Below, one piece after another: positions 17,193-26,360 of a stretch of 64,000 bases of DNA (the stretch's first letter is position 1; each line of letters begins with the position of its first letter). This DNA is from Pseudomonadota bacterium (GTDB lineage Bacteria; Desulfobacterota; Binatia; Binatales; Binataceae). A program made the translations under genes and the position numbers. A model generated the notes under the pieces. It was given only the letters and a program-made list of their open reading frames with translations. It was not told the origin of the DNA and made no database searches. The DNA is taken from contig JAJPKP010000062.1 of the NCBI GenBank assembly GCA_021323675.1, positions 1-64,000 of the forward strand. The letters run 5' to 3'.

Positions 17193-20100
17193 ATGATGGC
17201 ATCTTCATTGTGTAAAATTCGTGGTTTGGTTTTAGCCACCGCTCTGACGATCATTTTCTCGCCAGCGGCGCTGGTTATGGCGCAGGTTCCAGGCGCACCC
17301 ATATCCGGTTCGGCAGCCGGCGCGGCGCCCGGCGCGCCCGCGCCGGGCGCCGCACCGGCTCCGATGGGCCCCGCCTTCGGCACCTACGGCGGGGCCGCCC
17401 CCGCAGCCCCGGGCGCATACGCCCCGGCTGCGCCGGGGGCGTACGCGCCTGCTGCACCTGGAGCGTACGCGCCCGCAGCCCCGGGAGCATATGCGCCCGG
17501 CGCTGCATACGCCCCCGCACCCGCATACGCTCCTGCGCCGGCTTACGCGCCGGCGCCCGGCTATGCTCCCGCACCCGCCGCCGGTGCTTACGCACCGCCG
17601 GCGCCCGCTGGCGGCTACTCGGGCTATTCCGCTCCGGGCTATAGCGCGCCTGGCTCGGTGGCGGCGCCCGCCTCGGGCGCGCCGGGCAACGCTGCGGCGA
17701 GCGTGCTGAGCGGTACGGGAATCTCCCCCGCGCAAGCCGCATCGATGGCGAACAGTCTCAGTCCCGCCCAAGTTTCCGCGATCGCGAACGCGCTGGGCAT
17801 GAACGCGGGCCAGTTGCAGGCCCTGCAAGGGTCGCTCGCAAACGGCTCGATGTCGCAGAGCCAGATCGATTCGCTAAGCGCGCGGCTAGGCGCGCAGGGA
17901 ATCGGCCCCCAGCAGGTGCAGGCGGTCGGTTCCGCCTTGGGCCTCTCGTCCTCGCAGATAAGCCAGTTGCAGGACAACCTGGCGCGAATTCAGTCCGGCA
18001 CCGGGATGACGCGGGCTCGTGCGGCTTCGACTCCGGTGCCGTATGGGGTTCCCGGCACGTATATGGTCGGTGCGCAGGGCGGGGTGGGAGAGATCCCGCA
18101 GCAGGGGTACACGGTCGCCGCGATGCCGTCCGCGATCGAGAACACTTTCCGCACCGTCGATCTAGCCAATGGCCAGGTGCCCGAGTTCACCGGACCCGAA
18201 GACCTCGAACAGTTCGGCTACAGCTTCTTCAGCAGCCAGGCCAATATCCAAAACCTCAACATCAGTCCCTATGTCCCCGTCGGCCCCGACTATGTCCTCG
18301 GCCCGGGCGATCAGATGCAGGTGATGATGTGGGGGACGCGCAATGAAACCGATCCCCTGATTGTCGATCGCAACGGCGCCGTGCAGGTTCCCAGCATCGG
18401 CCCGATCCAGGTCGCGGGGATGAAGTTCGACCGCGCCAAGCAGGTTATCGAGAGCAAGGTCGAGCAAATCACCGGCGTCCACGCCTCGGTCACGATGGGC
18501 CAGATTCGCACGATCACCGTGTTCGTGGTCGGCGATGTGGCCGCGCCGGGACCTTACACCGTCAACTCGCTCGCGCGGCTTACCGATGCGCTCGTGGCGG
18601 CGGGTGGGCCGACCAAGATCGGGTCACTGCGCAAGATCCAGCTCAAACGCGACAACAAGGTCGTCGAGACCGTGGATCTCTACAATGTCCTGCTGAGAGG
18701 CGATACCTCCGCCGATGTGCGATTACAGGACCGCGATGTGGTCTTTGTTCCGTCGATTGGTCCGGTGGTCGGCGTGGCCGGCGATCTAAAGCGGCCCGCT
18801 ATCTATGAGTTGACCGGGGCGCGCCAGAACCTCTCCTCGGTTCTGGGTCTCGCGGGAGGCGTCGATGCGTTCGCGTACACGCGGCGCATCCAGATCGAGC
18901 GCGTCGATAACCATCAGCGCCGCCTGGTCGTCGATACCACCCTCGACAAGCTGCCCGCCGATCAGATGACCGTTGCCGATGGCGACCTGATCAAGGTCTT
19001 CCCCGTCCTGCCAGCTCATCGCAACAAGGTGACGCTGCTCGGCAATGTGTTCCGCCCGGGCGACTACCAGTGGCATCAGGGGATGAAGCTCGCGGACCTT
19101 ATCGCGATGGGCGAGGGCGTTCAGCCCCGCACCTACTTCCAGTACGCGCTCGTCAAGCGCCTGCAGGGCAAGCAGCTCTATCCTCATTATCTGCAGGTGA
19201 ACCTCGGCGAGGCGCTGGAGCATCCCGAGGGCGCCTTCGACGTTCCGCTGCAGGTCTTCGACGAGGTCACCGTTTACAACCAGGACGATCTGCGAAACCT
19301 CCCGACCGTAACCGTGACCGGCGAGGTGCGTATTCCGGGCACCTACAAGCTGGATCCCAACATGCGGATCAGCGATTTGGTCTATCTCGCCGGCGGCCTG
19401 ACGGACAGCGCCTATCAGAAGTCCGCCGAGCTCGCCCGCACCCAGGTAGCCGACGGCAGCGTCACGCAGCATCATTACCTCGAAGTCGATCTGCGCAAAG
19501 CGCTCGACGGCGACAAGTCAGGTGATTTGACGCTGCAGCCGAATGACGAGCTTTTCGTCCGGACCGCCACCAATTGGCACCTTCCATGGACGGTTATGGT
19601 GTCAGGCCGCGTCGCGCGCCCTGGTTCATACACCGTGCACGAGAACGAACGCCTGTCGTCTCTAATTGGCGAGGCCGGCGGGTTCCTGCCCGACGCGTAC
19701 CCGCAGGGGATGGTGCTCGTCCGCGATTCCGTCAAGGAGGAGCAGCAGAAGGAGCTGGACAAGGCCCGGCTCGATCTCCAACAGCAGCTTGCGACGGCCG
19801 CCTTCAGTCAAAGCTCCCTGTCTCAGACCTCATCTGGCGCGAGCCAGAGCACATCCGCCGTCTTGGCTTCCGCTCAGCAAATCCTCGCCTCCAGTTCCAC
19901 GTTGCAGGCAAGCGGCAGGATTGTCGTGAACTACGGCAAGCATGGTTTCTCCGGCCCCGAAGACGTGGTCCTTCAAGACAAGGATGACATCACGATTCCG
20001 CGCCAGCCCAGCTCCGTGAACGTGCTTGGGCAGGTGTACAACCCGACGGCCGTGATCGCGCGCCCGGGTCTTACCGTGCGCCGCTATCTCGATCTTGCCG

Positions 20101-20390
20101 GAGGACCCACGACCCTCGCCGATACGGATCATCTGCTTGTTATCCGCGCTGACGGCGGAGTCGTAACTCCCGAAGGCTACAAGGACGCGGAGGAGAACCG
20201 CACATTCCCGCTACTGCCCATCTTCTCCGGCGGCCTCGAGGAAGCGTCGCTCAACCCGGGCGACACGATTTACGTACCTTACAAGATTCCTGACTACACG
20301 AGCCTTACGGTCAAGAAGGACATAACTCAGATCATCGCGCAGACCGCTCAATCCGTTGCGATGGTCGGTATTCTCGCGACCAACCTGTAG
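17193..20390 (+). CDS. polysaccharide export protein with multiple SLBB domains (Wza-like)
   Basis: This 1065-residue protein is a large outer-membrane polysaccharide exporter. A signal peptide (GLVLATALTIIFSPAALVMA) is followed by a Pro/Ala/Tyr-rich low-complexity segment (about residues 69-150), then a Ser/Ala-rich helical part with repeated ISPAQAASMAN-like motifs. The Poly_export domain begins at YVLGPGDQMQVMMWG near residue 365. At least five SLBB domains follow, each with a variant of VTVTGEVRIPGTY. Wza is about 380 residues, so this is a multi-SLBB form. The start at 17193 follows AGGGAAG; an ATG at 17121 would put 24 residues before the signal. The lytic transglycosylase gene lies six bases downstream. 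Confidence 0.9.
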   Translation: MMASSLCKIRGLVLATALTIIFSPAALVMAQVPGAPISGSAAGAAPGAPAPGAAPAPMGPAFGTYGGAAPAAPGAYAPAAPGAYAPAAPGAYAPAAPGAYAPGAAYAPAPAYAPAPAYAPAPGYAPAPAAGAYAPPAPAGGYSGYSAPGYSAPGSVAAPASGAPGNAAASVLSGTGISPAQAASMANSLSPAQVSAIANALGMNAGQLQALQGSLANGSMSQSQIDSLSARLGAQGIGPQQVQAVGSALGLSSSQISQLQDNLARIQSGTGMTRARAASTPVPYGVPGTYMVGAQGGVGEIPQQGYTVAAMPSAIENTFRTVDLANGQVPEFTGPEDLEQFGYSFFSSQANIQNLNISPYVPVGPDYVLGPGDQMQVMMWGTRNETDPLIVDRNGAVQVPSIGPIQVAGMKFDRAKQVIESKVEQITGVHASVTMGQIRTITVFVVGDVAAPGPYTVNSLARLTDALVAAGGPTKIGSLRKIQLKRDNKVVETVDLYNVLLRGDTSADVRLQDRDVVFVPSIGPVVGVAGDLKRPAIYELTGARQNLSSVLGLAGGVDAFAYTRRIQIERVDNHQRRLVVDTTLDKLPADQMTVADGDLIKVFPVLPAHRNKVTLLGNVFRPGDYQWHQGMKLADLIAMGEGVQPRTYFQYALVKRLQGKQLYPHYLQVNLGEALEHPEGAFDVPLQVFDEVTVYNQDDLRNLPTVTVTGEVRIPGTYKLDPNMRISDLVYLAGGLTDSAYQKSAELARTQVADGSVTQHHYLEVDLRKALDGDKSGDLTLQPNDELFVRTATNWHLPWTVMVSGRVARPGSYTVHENERLSSLIGEAGGFLPDAYPQGMVLVRDSVKEEQQKELDKARLDLQQQLATAAFSQSSLSQTSSGASQSTSAVLASAQQILASSSTLQASGRIVVNYGKHGFSGPEDVVLQDKDDITIPRQPSSVNVLGQVYNPTAVIARPGLTVRRYLDLAGGPTTLADTDHLLVIRADGGVVTPEGYKDAEENRTFPLLPIFSGGLEEASLNPGDTIYVPYKIPDYTSLTVKKDITQIIAQTAQSVAMVGILATNL
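17397..17564 (+). repeat. tandem repeat encoding Pro/Ala/Tyr-rich segment
   Basis: Four 24-base units (17397-17420, 17421-17444, 17445-17468, 17469-17492) encode APAAPGAY-type octapeptides. Four 18-base units (17493-17564) then encode hexapeptides of the APAPAY kind. Units differ mainly at third codon positions, which indicates protein-level selection on the repeat. It lies near the mature N-terminus of the SLBB export protein. Confidence 0.85.
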
Positions 20391-20396
20391 AGCGTG

Positions 20397-21038
20397 ATGC
20401 TTACCCCGAAGTTCCAGGGAGAGCGGCGGAAGTGGGCATGGATCTCCCTTCCGATCTTCCTTCTGATTCTCCCATCGGCGGCCACTGCGCGATGCGCTCC
20501 CGACCGCGCCATCAGCGATCGGATGTACGCGATCGCCGGTGCGCTCTACGGCGTCGACTCCGCGCTGCTCAAGGCGATCGCCAGCGTCGAATCCTGCGGC
20601 AGCCCCGATGCGGTCTCATCGAAGGGTGCCCAGGGCCTGATGCAGCTTATGCCGGCGACAGCGGCCGAATACGACGTGAGCAATCCCTTCGATCCGCTGG
20701 AAAATCTGCTCGGCGCGGCGCGCTTCCTGCGCGATCTGCAAAGCGGAGGCCCCGCGGCGAACAGCCTCGCCGAGGTCCTCGCCGCTTACAATGCGGGCCC
20801 GCTCGCCGTCGCCCGCTACGGCGGGATGCCTCCATACGCGGAAACGCGCGAATACGTCACCCACGTTCTCTATGAGTACCTGCAAGCCGTGCACGATACG
20901 CCGAACGCACCCGTCCGGCGCACCGCTATGCGCGAGGCAAGAAAGAAACCCAGTGATGCGCACTGGCTCGCCGAAATCGAACAGATCCGGAAGAATCGCG
21001 ACCAGCAGCCGCGCGTTCCAATCGCCGAAGCGCATTAG
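20397..21038 (+). CDS. lytic transglycosylase (SLT domain)
   Basis: This 213-residue protein has an N-terminal signal segment (WAWISLPIFLLILPSAATARC) and a Goose-lysozyme-like SLT domain from about residue 40 to 160. The catalytic Glu is in AIASVESCGSPDAVSSKGAQGLMQLMP, followed by the AAYNAGPLAV motif. It would cleave peptidoglycan in the periplasm, probably to let the export complex pass through the wall. It starts six bases after the SLBB exporter stop (GTG at 20394 or ATG at 20397), so the two are cotranscribed. The C-terminal 45 residues are basic and not part of the domain. Confidence 0.9.
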   Translation: MLTPKFQGERRKWAWISLPIFLLILPSAATARCAPDRAISDRMYAIAGALYGVDSALLKAIASVESCGSPDAVSSKGAQGLMQLMPATAAEYDVSNPFDPLENLLGAARFLRDLQSGGPAANSLAEVLAAYNAGPLAVARYGGMPPYAETREYVTHVLYEYLQAVHDTPNAPVRRTAMREARKKPSDAHWLAEIEQIRKNRDQQPRVPIAEAH

Positions 21039-21371
21039 CACCACCGCGTTGTTTCATCCGTGTGTCATTCCTAAATGTGATTCTGAGAGGAATCCCCGTC
21101 ACTCAAACAGGGTGATGTGACAATCGAGCTTGCCTTCAATCGAAATGCCGCTCAAATAACCTTATACGTTCCATCTGTAGTGGAGTAGCCGAGGCATCAC
21201 GAAATGGCCCCCGTGCGGAACGTTCTCAAGAACATAACCGTCAGCATCTGAAGCGATTTCTCGGCGCGCTTCACAATACAAGCAACGCTGTCTCGGTCAG
21301 AAAGTCCCCTCCGAGTTCGTGCAGCAAGCACGTACGATCGGGGTTTTAAGGCTCACTCAAGAGAAAGATTG
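21039..21371. other. intergenic stretch before methyltransferase
   Basis: About 330 bases with stops in all frames and lower GC than the upstream operon. No terminator with a T tract, no RNA gene and no clear promoter was recognised. Confidence 0.4.
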
Positions 21372-22220
21372 ATGAGAACCCTTTCTCGACTTCTCTCTGC
21401 CACGTTTTGGTCCATGGGATCGCGCGCGAGATTTGCAGACTCGCTACACGCGCAATTTGGTGCCCTTTTGGATTTTCAATTTGCTCAGCTAGCACCAATA
21501 CCGGTGCTGCCGAAAGATGTCTGCGAACGCTTGGGTAGCTACGACGTGACCATACCGCCGTCTCGATGGTTTGCCCCCGGGAACCAGGATCTGACTGGAT
21601 TGATCTACTTGGTGTCGATCGCAAAACAGATCGACGCTAGATCCATTTTTGAAATTGGCACCTACAACGGTGTGACGGCGCTGACTTTGGCGATGAACTT
21701 GCCCAACACAGTGGTACACACTCTCGACTTGGCGCCTGATGATAACCCAGAGTTGCCAGTAGACGATGGCGACCGGTCGAATTTCTGTTTTAGAAGCGTA
21801 GCCAGAGTGTTCGAGGCGCGCGAAGAGAGTTGCAGGATTGTTCAACATTTCGGCGACTCAGCGAAATTCGACTTTTCTCCATTCAGAAAACAAATCGATG
21901 TGGTGTACGTGGATGGCGCTCACACGTTTGACTATGTACGCAATGACAGTGCAGTTGCCTTCGATATGGCGTCGGAGAAGAGTGCCATAGTGTGGGACGA
22001 CTACGGACGACGAACCCCGGGCGTACCGCGTTACCTGGACTCCAGTGTGAATGGCAATATTTTTCGAATACCGAGATCGCGCCTGGTAGCCCGGTTCAGC
22101 CCCGGGAGTGTGCCATGTGTATTCGGCGGCGAGGGCGCCGAAAGATGCATAACGGGGCGTGACGGCCCTCCGGCGATTGCTGGTGAGGCGAACGTCGGAA
22201 AGCTCCTAAGGAGAGGATGA
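21372..22220 (+). CDS. class I SAM-dependent methyltransferase (Methyltransf_24-like)
   Basis: This 282-residue protein has a Rossmann-type methyltransferase core. The SAM motif I is IFEIGTYNGVTALTLAMN near residue 95. An acidic strand end VVHTLDLAPDD follows, and motif IV is IDVVYVDGAHTFDYVRND near residue 175. This is the Methyltransf_24 pattern often found in sugar or capsule O-methylation clusters. The start ATG at 21372 directly follows a TTG and lacks a strong ribosome site. It is the first of several methyltransferases in the exopolysaccharide locus. The substrate is probably a sugar or lipid-linked glycan; that is inference from context. Confidence 0.82.
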   Translation: MRTLSRLLSATFWSMGSRARFADSLHAQFGALLDFQFAQLAPIPVLPKDVCERLGSYDVTIPPSRWFAPGNQDLTGLIYLVSIAKQIDARSIFEIGTYNGVTALTLAMNLPNTVVHTLDLAPDDNPELPVDDGDRSNFCFRSVARVFEAREESCRIVQHFGDSAKFDFSPFRKQIDVVYVDGAHTFDYVRNDSAVAFDMASEKSAIVWDDYGRRTPGVPRYLDSSVNGNIFRIPRSRLVARFSPGSVPCVFGGEGAERCITGRDGPPAIAGEANVGKLLRRG

Positions 22221-22303
22221 AGATACCGCGTGCATCGAGAACGAGGACTTCGTCAGGAGCTGTTTAGACCGACCGGAAAAAGGAATCTCTCTTCCGGAAG
22301 TCG

Positions 22304-23989
22304 GTGACGCATCGACTCTACAAATCTTCCGCGGTACTTGCGGTCTTCGTCTTATTCATCGCCGCGAAGACCATGCCTGCTCATGCGTCTACGTACGTGG
22401 TGTTCATCCCCCTCGATGATCCAATCTACGAAGAGCTCGATACCCTGAACAACCTGGGTTACCTGGAGGACTACATCCCGGGCGTTCGGCCGATAAGCCG
22501 GGTCGCCGCCGCGCAACTCGTGCGCGAAGCGAACGATCGGATGTCCAACGAAGAAGACGGGATGGAGACCGATCCCCTCGCGCGGTCGATTCTCCGCTCG
22601 CTCAATGCCGAACTAGCGCAGGAGATAGGCTGGCTAAAGACCGATACGGTCGACAATCTGCCGACGATGGTCCAGCCGCTGCAGCGCGCGCAGGCGGAGT
22701 ATATCTTCTCCAGCGGCGAGCGCCGCACCTGGCATTCGAACGGTGGCGGCTTCAATATAGAGGCTACCGAAGCCACGCCGCTACTCCCCTATAACGATTC
22801 GCTTCAGACGTCCCCCGGCAGCAACGAAGCGATAAGCATGCTCGGATGGGCGGGCTTCGGAGGCTTCTTCACCCTCTACGGCGAGGGCGCGTTTGCGGGC
22901 CCATTTACGCGGGCGCCTTCCGGCCCCGCAGGATCGGCCACCGGCGGCAGGGCGAGGTTCGTCAACGGCGAGGCCGTGCTCGGACTCGGCAACTTCGCGC
23001 TGTCGTTCGGCAAGGAGGAGATGTGGTGGGGAATCTCCCGGTTCGGCGCGCTCTCGCAGGGAAACAATGGGCAGGCCTTTACGGCGATCCGCTTCCAGAA
23101 CCTTAAGCCGGGCCATCTCCCCGGCTTCCTCCGCTATCTCGGCCCGCTGCGCTTTCAGATTTTCTTCGGCCAGCTCGATGGCGACCGGGTGTTCTCGCGC
23201 CCCTGGATCTGTGGGCAGATACTCTCATTTCGCCCACTGCCATACTTCGAGTTCGGGTTCAACCGAGCGATCATGTTCGGAGGTAGCAACAACAACAACT
23301 ACACCTGGTTGGGTTTCCTTGGCAGAGCGACCGGTTTCAACACTGGTGATCCCTCGAGCGGCAACACGAATTCGCGTTACGGAGCCTACGCGAAGGTTTA
23401 TATTCCCCAACTGCGCAACACCCAGGTGTACTACGAAATCCTGGGCGAGGACTTTTTCCAGCCGTTCGGCCACGGTGGAATCAAGACGCCATTCAAGTCT
23501 CCGTCGTACACGGTCGGCGTGTACGCGCCGGCGCTGACGGCGGACGGCCGCACCGATATCGGCGCCGAGTACACGCTTCTGGACCGAGACTATTCCGCCC
23601 ATTCCGACAGCTTGTACTGGACCTACCACAACACCTTGATGGGCGATGCGCTCGGACCGGGCGCGTGGCGTGTCAACGCGAAGGCGGGACGCTGGATCAC
23701 CACTCAGACCAAGGTCAGCTCCGAGTTCTTTTATGAGCACCGGTCTCTGCTTCCGTTCGAGCCGCCCACGACACTCACTAACAACGAGAACGGATGGGGC
23801 GGTGCGATCGACCTGTTACATATTCCATTCGAAGTCCAGCAGCTCGGCAGCTCGATGGGCGAATTTCAGGCGCGCGCCGCAGTCGAGTACGTGCAAGGAA
23901 TCAACTACTCAACGCAGAATTCGACCCGCGCGCTGGTCCAGCTTACAGTAGGGTTCTCGCGCACTGGCCCTGGTTTGGAGTGGAAATAA
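22304..23989 (+). CDS. capsule assembly Wzi-family outer membrane protein
   Basis: This 561-residue protein begins with a signal peptide (SAVLAVFVLFIAAKTMPAHA) and continues as a series of amphipathic strands rich in Tyr, Phe, Gly and Asn, ending with an aromatic strand (LVQLTVGFSRTGPGLEWK), as expected for an outer-membrane beta-barrel. The segment VFIPLDDPIYEELDTLNNLGYLEDY and the later SFGKEEMWWG match the Wzi/Caps_assemb family. Wzi binds capsule at the cell surface. Start is GTG at 22304 after GGAAG. A palindrome at 24011-24027 follows the gene. It lies downstream of the exporter genes and upstream of sugar-nucleotide genes. Confidence 0.85.
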   Translation: MTHRLYKSSAVLAVFVLFIAAKTMPAHASTYVVFIPLDDPIYEELDTLNNLGYLEDYIPGVRPISRVAAAQLVREANDRMSNEEDGMETDPLARSILRSLNAELAQEIGWLKTDTVDNLPTMVQPLQRAQAEYIFSSGERRTWHSNGGGFNIEATEATPLLPYNDSLQTSPGSNEAISMLGWAGFGGFFTLYGEGAFAGPFTRAPSGPAGSATGGRARFVNGEAVLGLGNFALSFGKEEMWWGISRFGALSQGNNGQAFTAIRFQNLKPGHLPGFLRYLGPLRFQIFFGQLDGDRVFSRPWICGQILSFRPLPYFEFGFNRAIMFGGSNNNNYTWLGFLGRATGFNTGDPSSGNTNSRYGAYAKVYIPQLRNTQVYYEILGEDFFQPFGHGGIKTPFKSPSYTVGVYAPALTADGRTDIGAEYTLLDRDYSAHSDSLYWTYHNTLMGDALGPGAWRVNAKAGRWITTQTKVSSEFFYEHRSLLPFEPPTTLTNNENGWGGAIDLLHIPFEVQQLGSSMGEFQARAAVEYVQGINYSTQNSTRALVQLTVGFSRTGPGLEWK

Positions 23990-24010
23990 GGGGATAGGGT
24001 GCGCTGACTC

Positions 24011-24027
24011 GGCACCGATTCGGTGCC
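24011..24027. terminator. palindrome after Wzi-like gene
   Basis: GGCACCGATTCGGTGCC is a perfect inverted repeat 21 bases after the Wzi-like stop codon. No T tract follows, so termination is only possible, not clear. Confidence 0.35.
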
Positions 24028-24165
24028 AGTCTACAGTCTTGCCCGATATCGTTCGGCCATCAGGGTCATTTCACTGGCGCCGAATATGGAACAATCGTGG
24101 CGTTATGCAACAAGCGATCATCCTTTTCGCTCCCAACAGTCATTAACAACCGGAGGCGTTAACTG

Positions 24166-25353
24166 ATGCGCATACTGATAACAGGAGTCGATGGATACCT
24201 CGGGTGGTCGCTCGCTCAGCATCTCACAATGCGGGGTCATGAAATAGGGGGAGCTGACGCCTACTTCCGGAGAAAGTGGGTTGAGGAGATGGGCTCCTGG
24301 AGCGCGACACCGATTGTGTCGATGCCGGAGCGATTGCGGGTGTTCAAGGACAACTTCAACAAGGAAATTCGCTTCTGGGAAGGGAACCTTTGCGATTACA
24401 ACCTGGTGGAGAAAATTTTTCGGGAGTTTCAGCCAGCCGCGATCGTGCATTTCGGTGAGTGCCCTTCTGCGCCATACTCTATGATCGATGTTCACCACGC
24501 CACCTGGGTTCAGAACAACAACATCACAAGCACAATGAACCTCCTATTCGCGATGAGAGACATCACGCCCAATGCCCACCTCGTCAAACTTGGAACGATG
24601 GGCGAATACGGAACACCCGACATCGACATTCCGGAGGGGTTCTTCGAGATTGAGTTCCGCGGCCGCAAGGCGCGGCTGTCTTTTCCACGGCAGGCGGGCA
24701 GTTGGTACCACTGGTCGAAAGTGCACGGCTCGAACAACATCATGTTCGCGTGCAAACTCTACGGTCTGCGCGCTACTGATATTATGCAGGGAGTGGTCTT
24801 CGGCACCCGAATCAACGGAATGCCTGAAGACGAGCGGCTGTGGAGCCGTCTTGATTTCGATCAGGCCTTCGGCACCGCTATCAACCGCTATTGCTGTCAG
24901 GCGGTCATCGGACATCCGCTGACGCCCTACGGTGCGGGCCACCAGAAACGCGGCTTTCTTCCCCTTCGCGATTCGATGCAGTGTCTGACCCTCACGCTCG
25001 AGAACCCGCCTAAGCCGGGCGAGTACCGCGTCTTCAATCAATTTGAAGAGGTCTATGACATTACCGAACTCGCTGACAAAGTGCAGCGCGCGGCGGCGAC
25101 CCTCGGTTTGACGGTTGAGGTGCGTCATATCGAAAATCCGCGCGCGGAATTGGAAAATCACTACTATAACCCCGATCACAAGCATCTGCTTGATCTTGGG
25201 TATCAGCCTTCGCACGATGTCGACGCGGAGATCACGATCATGCTGAAGGACCTTATGCGATACCGGAATCGGATTGAGGCGAAGCGTGAGGCCCTCATCC
25301 CGGACGTGCGTTGGGACGGCCGACGAGAAAAGTCTCGCTTCGTGAAGGCATGA
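24166..25353 (+). CDS. sqdB: UDP-sulfoquinovose synthase-like SDR enzyme
   Basis: This 395-residue protein is an extended short-chain dehydrogenase of the SQD1/SqdB group, which makes UDP-sulfoquinovose from UDP-glucose and sulfite. The NAD motif is GVDGYLGW near residue 7. The catalytic segment KLGTMGEYGTPDIDIPEG holds T144, and YHWSK holds Y181 and K185; both match the SQD1 active-site blocks. Further group blocks are DIMQGVVFGTR and FGTAINRYCCQAVIGHPLTPYG. It overlaps the next epimerase gene by ATGA. An Fe-S APS/PAPS reductase gene at 42108 in the same locus could supply sulfite. A related Agl3-type role is possible. Confidence 0.82.
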   Translation: MRILITGVDGYLGWSLAQHLTMRGHEIGGADAYFRRKWVEEMGSWSATPIVSMPERLRVFKDNFNKEIRFWEGNLCDYNLVEKIFREFQPAAIVHFGECPSAPYSMIDVHHATWVQNNNITSTMNLLFAMRDITPNAHLVKLGTMGEYGTPDIDIPEGFFEIEFRGRKARLSFPRQAGSWYHWSKVHGSNNIMFACKLYGLRATDIMQGVVFGTRINGMPEDERLWSRLDFDQAFGTAINRYCCQAVIGHPLTPYGAGHQKRGFLPLRDSMQCLTLTLENPPKPGEYRVFNQFEEVYDITELADKVQRAAATLGLTVEVRHIENPRAELENHYYNPDHKHLLDLGYQPSHDVDAEITIMLKDLMRYRNRIEAKREALIPDVRWDGRREKSRFVKA

Positions 25354-26291
25354 CCAGGGGAAACGAGAATCGCGAACGCCTCCTTGTAACCGGTGGAGCC
25401 GGGTTCATCGGTGCCAACTTTGTTCGAGCCGCTCTAGCAGCCGGCTACGAGGTAACGGTCCTGGACAATTTTTCCCAGGGCACTGAGGCATATGTCGAGG
25501 GCCTTCCTATGCGCTTGGTTCGCGGCGATATTCTGGATCGTGACTTGGTAGCGCAAGAGGTAGCCGACCATTCCATGGTCGTTCATCTCGCCGCGCAGAC
25601 TGGCGTGCCGTCATCTCTCGATGATCCGCGCCGCGATTGCGAAATAAATGTGATCGGAACACTGAATATTCTCGAAGCCTGCCGCGTTTCCAATGGTGAA
25701 AGCAGACGGTTTGTCTTTGCATCTTCCAATGCGCCGCTCGGGCGCCAGAAGCCACCGGCCACCGAAGACAAGGCGCCGCTACCCGTCTCTCCTTACGGCG
25801 CAAGCAAACTTGCCGGTGAAGCTTACTGTCTCGCCTATCAAGGTTCGTGGGGAATCGAAACTGTCGCGCTGCGCTTTGGCAATGTCTATGGCCCGTTCTC
25901 AGCGCATAAGGGCAGCGTGGTAGCGAAGTTCATAAAGGATCTGAACGCAGCGGGTCGTGTAACGATAGATGGATCGGGCGAGCAGACTCGTGACTTCATT
26001 TACGCTGAAGACCTTTGTGATGCCCTGTTGCTCGCTTTGAAGCGCCCAGCCAGTGGAGAGATTTTTCAGATTGCCACCGGCATTGAGACCAGCATAGCCG
26101 AACTCGCACGACATCTCTCCAGTGTGGCAAAACGGGACCTGCAAGTGGCTCATGCCCCGGCTCGGATAGGAGACGTGCAACGGAACTATTCTCTGATAGC
26201 CAAGGCTCGCCAAATTCTTGGCTGGGAGCCAAAAACCTCCTTGGCCGAAGGCCTCGTTCGGACATACCGTTGGTTCATGGCGCGGTCGTGA
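25350..26291 (+). CDS. NAD-dependent epimerase/dehydratase
   Basis: This 313-residue protein is an extended SDR sugar-nucleotide enzyme resembling UDP-glucose 4-epimerases. It has the NAD motif VTGGAGFIGANFV near residue 12, VVHLAAQTGVPSS near residue 75, and YGASK with the catalytic Tyr/Lys near residue 150. A family-typical GNVYGP motif follows at about residue 175. The usual catalytic Ser/Thr region reads FASSNAPLG. The ATG overlaps the SqdB stop (ATGA), so it is translationally coupled to it, and the two may act on linked UDP-sugars. The exact sugar is not determinable. Confidence 0.86.
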   Translation: MTRGNENRERLLVTGGAGFIGANFVRAALAAGYEVTVLDNFSQGTEAYVEGLPMRLVRGDILDRDLVAQEVADHSMVVHLAAQTGVPSSLDDPRRDCEINVIGTLNILEACRVSNGESRRFVFASSNAPLGRQKPPATEDKAPLPVSPYGASKLAGEAYCLAYQGSWGIETVALRFGNVYGPFSAHKGSVVAKFIKDLNAAGRVTIDGSGEQTRDFIYAEDLCDALLLALKRPASGEIFQIATGIETSIAELARHLSSVAKRDLQVAHAPARIGDVQRNYSLIAKARQILGWEPKTSLAEGLVRTYRWFMARS

Positions 26292-26360
26292 TTTGACGAA
26301 ACACGTCAGCAATCCCAACAAGCAGGAATCTGCCGATTTCCAATCTCTTTGGACGGAATA

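Noticed and set aside
17397-17564. CRISPR-like repeat array
   Set aside because: The units are contiguous without spacers, vary at third positions, and encode a Pro/Ala/Tyr-rich peptide.
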